Source: Dissophora ornata (Eukaryota > Mortierellomycota > Mortierellomycetes > Mortierellales > Mortierellaceae). Taken from it: DNA of 29,458 nucleotides. Below are positions 22,866 through 29,458 of this stretch, one piece after another. The notes beneath the pieces are model-generated. The model was given only the letters and a program-made list of their open reading frames with translations, was not told the origin of the DNA and ran no database searches. Every line of letters begins with the position of its first letter. The first letter of the stretch is position 1. The stretch is taken from contig MU616964.1 in the NCBI GenBank assembly GCA_025201705.1, positions 1 to 29,458 on the forward strand, given 5' to 3'. Both the position numbers and the translations under genes were made by a program.

Positions 22866-23371
22866 ATGGCTCGACTGGTCTTACCATCGCTGCCTGGTCC
22901 TGCCTGCCTCTTGCTCCGCTTTTTATTTCCATTCTCTGTTATATGTATAGAACCAAACCCTCGCTACCCTTTGTTCGCACCCATTACTGTTTAATCCTTC
23001 CGGAACGCAGGCGGTCAACTTATCTTTGCCACTGTACCTGGCTCTTGTAAAATAAAATAAATCCTTTTGCAAAAGCGAAAGTAAAAACATGTTGGATTTA
23101 CTTTGTCTCCTGCGTATTGCATTGATGCTGCAGGTCACGGCGGTGGCTGGGGCATGGTGTCGATCAGATTGAAAGATCACAATCTGATAGTGGAGTTGAA
23201 CACGAAATCACTGGGTTCAAAGATTAAGCATAGGGCTGACTAACCCAGTTTTTGTGCGTCAGCTAAACCGTCAACCCGATCTCTCCCTCTCTCACTTTCA
23301 CTCTGACTCTCACTTTTTCTCTTCCCCATTCCCTCTCGCTCTCGCATTGCCTGCTTCAGACCAACACTCCA
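22866..23371 (+). promoter_or_regulatory. H4 3' region and glutaredoxin promoter
   Basis: AATAAA occurs at 23051-23056, followed directly by a second (AATAAAATAAAT), 190 bases after the H4 stop, and is a candidate polyadenylation signal. From 23279 to 23346 the sequence is strongly CT-rich, with repeated CTCTC and CACTTTCACTCT, typical of the leader region of the gene that starts at 23372. Nothing else is evident. Confidence 0.55.
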
Positions 23372-24889
23372 ATGACAACCGCAAACTACACCGTGCTCCA
23401 GAGCGACGAACAGTTTCCCGAGGTCTTTGACCCCGCCTCCACCACCATCTATGCCCTCAACTTTTGGGCTGCTTGGGCCCCCCCATGCGCCCAGATGAAC
23501 GAAGTTTTTGAGGAGCTTGCAGCCAAGAACTCTGCCGTGAAGTTCATCAAGGTAAACGTCACGGTCGAGAATCTAACTTCGATGTCCAAACTTCTCTGAC
23601 CTACTGACCTACTGTCTTTCGCTCATGGCATTCCTAACACTTCTTTCTACATTGACTTGTTACAACAGATTGAAGCGGAAAAGTTCCCTGACATTTCTGA
23701 GGAGTATGAGATCGCGGCCGTACCTAGCTTTGTTATTGTGAAGGTAATTCGAAAACAGACCATAGACATGGCAGCCTTAATCGGACCTTCCTGTTGACTG
23801 GCAGCAACGCTGCCTCAGATTTGTCAAAGCTTTTCCAGTTGCGCAGTTTCAGATCTGACATCCACAATATCCAACGTTGCTTGTCTAGGAGGGGAAGGTC
23901 ATCGATCGTGTTGAAGGTGCCAATGCGCCTGAGCTCTCAAAAGCTATTGCAAAGTACTCAGGGTCGGCCTCGTCAACTGCCGCCTCCGCCTCAGCAGCTG
24001 GCAGCAATGTTGCACACTCAGTCGCGCCACCATCTTTGTCGCCAGAAGAGATGAACGCCAGACTCAAAGAATTGACGAGCAGCTCAAGCGTCATGATCTT
24101 CATTAAAGGAACACCCACCGCACCCCGATGCCAATTCTCTCGCCAACTTCTGGAGATCCTGACGGCCCAAAACATTCGGTTCAGCTCTTTCAACATTCTT
24201 GCCGACGATGAAGTTCGACAGGCCATGAAGTCGTTTTCAGACTGGCCGACATTCCCTCAGGTACGGTGCATTTCTTTGACTATGTTGCGTCTAATCTTCA
24301 ATATACTCGAAGGACAAGCACGATACTGACTCTTTAATTACATTGATATATCGCTACTGCTTTGATGTATGTACCAAATATGCAGGTATATGTTAAAGGC
24401 GAGTTCGTTGGAGGTTTGGATGTTGTCAAGGAAATGGTCGCCTCAGGGGAGTTCCAAGCCTTGGTCCCCGCGGAAAAGGATCTTAAAACCCGCATGGATG
24501 AGCTAGTCAACAAGGCCCCGCTTATGATCTTTATCAAGGGAAGCCCGGAAACCCCTCGCTGCGGCTTTTCAAAGTAAGCATTGTATTAGTCAATGTACTA
24601 GTTTGCAAACATATGCGTTATTCCGCGGTGCACTCACAAACAGTTCTTTTTTTTTTGCCACAGGAAATTGGTGGCGTTGTTGGCTGATCAAAGCGTGACA
24701 TACGATTCCTTTGATATTCTGGAGGATGACGACATTCGCCAGGGCCTCAAGACCCATGTCGATTGGCCAACATTCCCTATGGTCTTTTTCAAGGGAGAAC
24801 TCTTGGGCGGTTTGGACATTATTACGGAAATGGTGGAAAATGGAGAGTTTACGCAGGTTGTGGCCGAGGTTAAATCGCCATCGCAATAG
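23372..24889 (+). CDS. Monothiol glutaredoxin, Trx-Grx-Grx type (Grx3/PICOT-like)
   Basis: Cytosolic/nuclear monothiol glutaredoxin that binds a glutathione-ligated [2Fe-2S] cluster and serves iron sensing and iron delivery. Five exons, 23372-23551, 23669-23743, 23889-24260, 24386-24573 and 24664-24889, close to 346 residues, close to human GLRX3 (335). The thioredoxin domain (1-110) has FWAAWAPPCAQMNEV, a redox-incomplete WAPPC as in the family. A Ser/Ala linker follows. Glutaredoxin domain A (about 140-235) has KGTPTAPRCQFS, so Cys166 stays but Gly is Gln. Domain B (about 245-340) has the normal KGSPETPRCGFS (Cys268), WPTFP and GGLD. Yeasts have one glutaredoxin domain, animals two, so this is the animal-like layout. 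Confidence 0.95.
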
Positions 24890-25573
24890 ATAGGGAGCAC
24901 ATAAAAATACAATATGGGACTTTCATGCTTCAACGTAATACGTCCCCGATATTGACCTAACAAGGCACAACGAGAAGAAACATAGTATCATATGGCTGTC
25001 AGCCCGTCAACTGTTGTCGTTTCATTCCAGAAGTTGGCTAGCTGTAGATTTTCGCACATTATGCATGTAACGTCCAATGTAGGTAAGCAGACCTATTACA
25101 CCATCGCACATTATCATCGCGAGAAGTAAAAGCAAACCATTCACAGTACTGTATCTCTGAGATAAATACAGGCCGGTTCATCGACCGCGCGCATGCGGGA
25201 TACTAATGGATAGAGTACAATCTAGTTGTATCATGATCACGATCACGACTATCCGCCACTCAAGGTTGTCCTGTGTTACAAACTCAGTTTGCTTTGTCCT
25301 CGTCTTATCAAAAAATCTCAGGCACCAACGTGTGAGATCATCAAGGATCAAGACACCGAAGACATGGTGCTAATCGAGCTCAAGCCTGGATCGTTCTGCG
25401 TAGATATCACATCCAACATCGTCAACAAGAGATTCACTGAAACAGGAGAAGACACAAGGCTGTGTTTGACCGTGGGGTCCTGCAGTTGCACATTGTAAAT
25501 ACTAACACTGGCATTTATTACAAGGTGATGCTATAATAGAGGAGCTGGATTGGTAGGGGTATATACTAGAGAT
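24890..25573. other. Convergent gap with a coding-like stretch
   Basis: This is a 684-bp gap between two converging genes. On the plus strand an open frame runs to a TAA at 25496-25498. Its ATC/AAG/GAC/CTC-rich codons from about 25330 to 25480 (KDQDTEDMVLIELKPGSF, then DITSNIVNKRFTETGED) look coding. It has no ATG at its 5' end and I recognise no family. It may be the last exon of a small gene or a decayed fragment. Confidence 0.25.
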
Positions 25574-27505
25574 TCAAACTACAGTTTTCTCACTAGAATC
25601 TTTGGATTCAGATATCTGGCAGTTGGAAGAATTATCAGTATCGTCTGGATGGCCCACGATCTCGTCATTGAGCTCAGTGTCCGCTTCGGTCATTGACGTC
25701 TTTACGGGGTCACTGTTGGCTGCCAAGATGATGGTCAAGACAAGACCAACTCCGGATATGACGGCGACCGTGTAGAAAGCTGCCTGATAACCGGGAAGAA
25801 GGTCAGCGCCCACAGCGGTGGCTGGATTACGAGTATTGGCGATGATGTTGGAGATGGCAATACCGATGGGAGCACCGAGCTGAAGTGCGACGTTGTAGAC
25901 TGCAAAAAAAAAAAAAAATTAACATCCAATGACAGGACAAGATAAGGAACAATGCAAGAGAAGTCTTTGAAGGATGCTTACCAGCACCGACAACACCTTG
26001 GTCCTCGTCATTGGCATCAGCGACCGAATTGATCTGGCAACAGAGCCAGATTGGTGCCATGCCCAAAAAGTTCAAGATAAGCGAAGGGAAAGGGATTTCC
26101 CAGTACGTAGAATCGACTTTGATCTGGGCCCAGACGATACCGGATGCAAGGAAGAAGAACCACCCGATGATTAGCAAGATCTTTGTCCTGACCATGGTCA
26201 CCAACTTTGTCAGCGCGATGATAGTGACAATGACGCCGACGCCGTGGATGATGTAGGCAAACGACGTATGCAAGGGAGTGTATCCGAGTACGTTCTGTAG
26301 GACCAATGACGAGAAAAAGATCATTGCATTCATCGCGGCAGAGACACAAATGATCGTGACACACGAGGCGACAAGGCGACGAGATCGCCAGATACGGAAA
26401 GGCATAATTGGGTAATCAATTCTTGTCTCGACCACGACAAAGACGATCAAGAGGACAAGGCCTACGATCAAAGGTGTAAGGGTGGAAGCGGCTTTCCAGC
26501 CTGAGGCGGGACCCTCGCTGAGATAATAGATGATTGCCACAATGCTGAGAGTGAAAGAGAGGACTCCCAGAATATCGACCCGGCGGTCTGAGGCCTTGGA
26601 TTCGCCCTTTTCTGCGGGGATGACAACAACTCCGAGGAACGCCGTCACGAATCCAATGATCGCGGTCAAGTAGAAGATCCATCTCCAACCTGTTCATAGA
26701 TCATTTTTCAAATGGAATAAGGGCTTGTCAATAGTTTTGCGAGGCGTCCATGGGACATGTAAATTACGCGTTTTATGACATGGCCTTCGTTCGCCTTCTC
26801 TTGCTTACCGATAGTAGATCCAAAGATACCCCCGAGAAGAACGCCGAGGACCGATCCAACCGCGCCGGTACCGCCAAAGACAGCCAAAGCCTGTGTACGC
26901 TCAGGTCCAGCGGGGTACGTGGTTGTCAGAATTGCAAGTGCACTTGGCACAGTAAATCCAGCACCCATGCCTTGCAATGCACGGCCCACGGACATGATGA
27001 TGGGATCTTTGGCGAAGCCATTGACCAATGCCCAAATTGAAAACCAGGTCACGCCGATGATATAGATGCGACGGTGGCCGAATAGGTCACCAAAACGACC
27101 ACCGATCAAGAGGAAAGCTCCGTAGGCAAGTGAATATGCAGATGTGACCCTTTGGGAAGGAAGACAGGGGACGAGATGTAAGCGAGGGCTGCTGGGGATA
27201 TTACGACGCATAAACGATGTGTTCTAGGCTTACCATTGCAGCTGATCGACTTTGTATCCAACCTCTCTCATTATGTCTGGCAAAGTAATGGTGACACTGG
27301 CCACGTTGATAATATCAAGCATCTACGGCGAGGATTGGAGATAAGCGATGAGCAAGAGGACTGGGTTGCACAAGGTAATGGTGGGGCAGGGGAAGTAGGC
27401 AGTTCATACCTGAGCCATGGAGACTAGAGCGAGGAGGAAGCCCTTGTTCTGGTTCAGTCTGCGATACCACGGCAATTGTGGCGCAATAGTCGAAGAGCTA
27501 TCCAT
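25574..27505 (-). CDS. MFS transporter, DHA2 (14-helix drug:H+ antiporter) family
   Basis: Proton-driven exporter of the major facilitator superfamily; the substrate cannot be read from sequence. Five exons, 27505-27410, 27322-27234, 27149-26809, 26689-25982 and 25899-25574, join in phase (519 residues). The family pattern is clear: ITLPDIMREVGY at the end of helix 1, QWVTSAYSLAYGAFLLIGGR, then GDLFGHRRIYIIG (motif A loop), GRALQGMGAGFTVPSALAI and a Gly-rich motif-C helix (GTGAVGSVLGVLLGG). About 14 hydrophobic segments follow in order, and the C-terminal tail is acidic and cytosolic (ADTELNDEIVGHPDDTDNSS). The 5' flank has a palindromic site. The glutaredoxin gene converges on it, and a leader of at least 100 bp precedes the start. 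Confidence 0.93.
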
Positions 27506-27768
27506 GTCGGCGTAACTGATTTCGAGATAAAGGTGTGTGTGTGTTTAGGAAGTCCTGGTGATTGACGAATTTTCTTGGTGTTGTTGAAGTGATGAAAAAC
27601 AAATAGGGTACCATAGTGCAGAGGTTTATATACCATAACCTGGCGAGGCTACATAGAGAGCTGCCTGTGTGTTGGTACAGCTACTGTGTATCAGCACAAA
27701 TGCTGCGAGAATGAACTAAAGTTCCAGAAACACTCAAAGAGAACATTTTAAAGTTTCGATCCGATCAC

Positions 27769-27804
27769 CGCGCGTCATGTACGCGTCACATCGATTGACG
27801 CGCG
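27769..27804. promoter_or_regulatory. Palindromic CGCGCGTCA/TGACGCGCG site upstream of the MFS gene
   Basis: A perfect 9-bp inverted repeat (27769-27777 and 27796-27804) has an 18-bp spacer containing a third copy, ACGCGTCA, at 27781-27788. It lies 264-300 bp upstream of the transporter start codon. The arrangement looks like an operator for a dimeric regulator; the regulator is unknown. Confidence 0.45.
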
Positions 27805-27829
27805 TGCTGAAATTCCTTTTTCAGAATTG

Positions 27830-28225
27830 ATGGTCATGGCGCGTGGCGACAATCACGTCAAATATGGTCCTACACGTCGATCAGAGATGCATTTCCTGAT
27901 ACACAGTCTCGGCGCTGATTTAAGCTTACCAATAGTATGGTTCTCAAGGATTCTCCAGGCGGTTGATGACAAATTGACAGGATTGGGAAAAAAAATGGGT
28001 GCATGGCTTTATTCAACGTCATCAAATTCAAGTCCGATCTGGCAGACAGAGGCAGTTAGTAATATGTCAACTGTGGCAGAGGAGAGTCCAGTAGGAAAGA
28101 ACTATTGCCAATATCAAATCCCATATCAAACGACTAGGCTGTCGGCAATCAATGAGTTCCTTAATATGGTAGAAATAGCTGAGTCGACCTTGAACAACAG
28201 GAATAGACTCCGTAGAACTGGATAG
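27830..28225 (+). CDS. Doubtful hypothetical ORF
   Basis: An uninterrupted 131-codon frame from ATG at 27830, divergent from the MFS gene. I recognise no domain, signal peptide or membrane segment. Codon choice is mixed and A/T-richer than in the confirmed genes, and no introns are evident. It might be chance. Confidence 0.15.
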   Translation: MVMARGDNHVKYGPTRRSEMHFLIHSLGADLSLPIVWFSRILQAVDDKLTGLGKKMGAWLYSTSSNSSPIWQTEAVSNMSTVAEESPVGKNYCQYQIPYQTTRLSAINEFLNMVEIAESTLNNRNRLRRTG

Positions 28226-28967
28226 ACCCATAGCTCGCGGGAATGGACCTGTCCAAGATTCTGATTTTACACAAATAGATCAAGTAGTGCCAATCAGAGC
28301 GTCAAATTGATTGCACATTCTGACCAGAATCCACGAGATTAATTCCAGGGACTTGGAGTGTTGTACAAGGGCACTGTTGTGAAGAGAACGAAAATCCAAC
28401 ATCACAAACTAATCCAAGAAATCGCAAGAGCCTTAAGATAACGTCAGACACTGTACAATGGCGACCATCGCTGGGCCCATTGCTGAAGTCAAATGCTTGT
28501 TCTACTTCTTCAAGGTTACCACAACCTGCTAGCCATCCGGAGTAGGCCGCTTAGCCTAGCTTTAAAAATGAAAATACGAAAATGGCATAGTGCTTTCATC
28601 GGCAAAGTAGCAACGGCAACAGCAAAGAGAATTAGGATAAACGTACTTGAAGGTGATCTGGCACCGACCGCAGGACAAGTCTGATCCTTTAACGACCGGC
28701 AGTGAACAAGAAAAAAAGGAAACGGGCTAGATCTCCAAATGGCACACATCTAAATGAATTTTGCCCTGTATCCACAGCATCTGCTCTCGATGATATCTGT
28801 GAAGCATTGCGGATGGACTAGGGTCGTGTCTCTGAGCCTGTGAGGTGAAGAGAAGGAACGAGAGTGGAAGGAGCGGCCGGCCAGAGAGGGCATGTGCGCA
28901 GCATGGCTGCGTGAGCAGATGCGGATGACGCAAGGAGCAAATTATCGTGCGGCATGGCCTACAAGAG
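28226..28967. other. Intergenic, no gene seen
   Basis: No convincing coding region or RNA gene. Only short open frames without family resemblance are present. One GGCCGGCC palindrome lies at about 28875-28882. Confidence 0.5.
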
Positions 28968-29458
28968 AGCACATCCCAACGTCAGGCAGACCACACTCTG
29001 ATTGATTATTGGATCGATCACCGATCACACACTTCCAAAAATCGATAGAAAATCAACGGCGCGCTTTGTCTTAACCTACGACTTCCAGTGTGTAGTGCTT
29101 CTTTGCCGCTTACAGCAGCGTTGGCCAACAGCATTTGTTGTAATCCACACTCTGTGCATCTCTGGACCAATCCTGTGCATTGGAAGTCTCAGTCGCACCG
29201 TTTTCGTCATCAGTGTTTTCATTTTCTCTGTCTTTTTTTACGCGTTTCCTCTCTTCTCTCAATCTCCTCCTTCCTCGCTCCACTTTCCTCACTCTACTTT
29301 CCCCCTTCTCCATACTCTCCATTCCACTCCGAATGTAAATGGCTAATGGCTAATGCCTTCATTTACGTTCTTGCAATGCAATAGATTAAAGTAAGTGAAT
29401 GCAGAAGCGAATGAGTCTTGTCGTACTTCTCTACATATCGTTTTTCTTTTTTTTTTTT
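28968..29458 (-). repeat. Right arm of a dispersed inverted repeat
   Basis: Reverse complement of the left arm (206-713). Best match is 29035-29447, with weaker similarity from 28968. In the outward direction (plus strand) it runs through a CCAAT (29165-29169), a CT-rich tract (29218-29330) and then the ATTAGCC repeats. It ends at the window edge in a T run, matching the low-complexity start of the left arm near 206. The edge in such a run suggests an assembly break at the repeat. Confidence 0.85.

Noticed and set aside
28493..28972. Short ORFs on both strands in the right intergenic region
   Set aside because: Each is under 85 codons, without known domains or coding-like codon use.

Overview
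This is a eukaryotic, almost certainly fungal, window. It contains spliced genes with short GT-AG introns, CT-rich promoters, intronless histone genes in divergent pairs, and a fungal-type vacuolar/Golgi dipeptidyl aminopeptidase and Rxt3. A Trx-Grx-Grx (PICOT-type) glutaredoxin, a PSMG3 chaperone and an AFG2B-like AAA ATPase point away from budding yeasts, perhaps to an early-diverging lineage such as Mortierellomycota. The lineage call is inference; the gene calls are not. I joined exons by hand, and for nearly every gene the exon phases close exactly.

Layout. 1-713: no clear gene, but a ~500-bp repeat arm whose inverted partner closes the window (28968-29458). 854-8315 (minus): a type II AAA ATPase followed upstream by a dipeptidyl aminopeptidase. 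8705-10951: a divergent pair, proteasome assembly chaperone PSMG3 (minus) and a branched-chain aminotransferase-like enzyme (plus). 11024-15451 (minus): an Rxt3 homologue of the Rpd3L histone deacetylase complex. 16040-17475: divergent H2A/H2B. 17994-20534: divergent ribosomal protein L28/uL15 and ERV14/cornichon. 20654-21257 (minus): glia maturation factor/AIM7-like actin regulator. 21556-22865: divergent H3/H4. 23372-24889 (plus): monothiol glutaredoxin. 25574-27505 (minus): a DHA2-type MFS transporter. 27506-29458: mostly empty, ending in the repeat.

The genes are mainly housekeeping. The core histone set sits as two divergent pairs about 4 kb apart (H2B stop to H3 stop), separated by three translation, secretion and actin genes. 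The two pairs share promoter elements (ACGCGT boxes and an identical 12-bp TATA context in H2B and H3), which suggests common cell-cycle control. Rxt3 acts on the same chromatin but I see no evidence of a functional cluster.

I found no clear new multi-gene system. The points most worth following are the outward-facing inverted repeat at the ends, the apparently dead D1 ring of the AAA protein, the structured first intron of RPL28, the shared histone promoter elements and the palindromic site upstream of the MFS gene.
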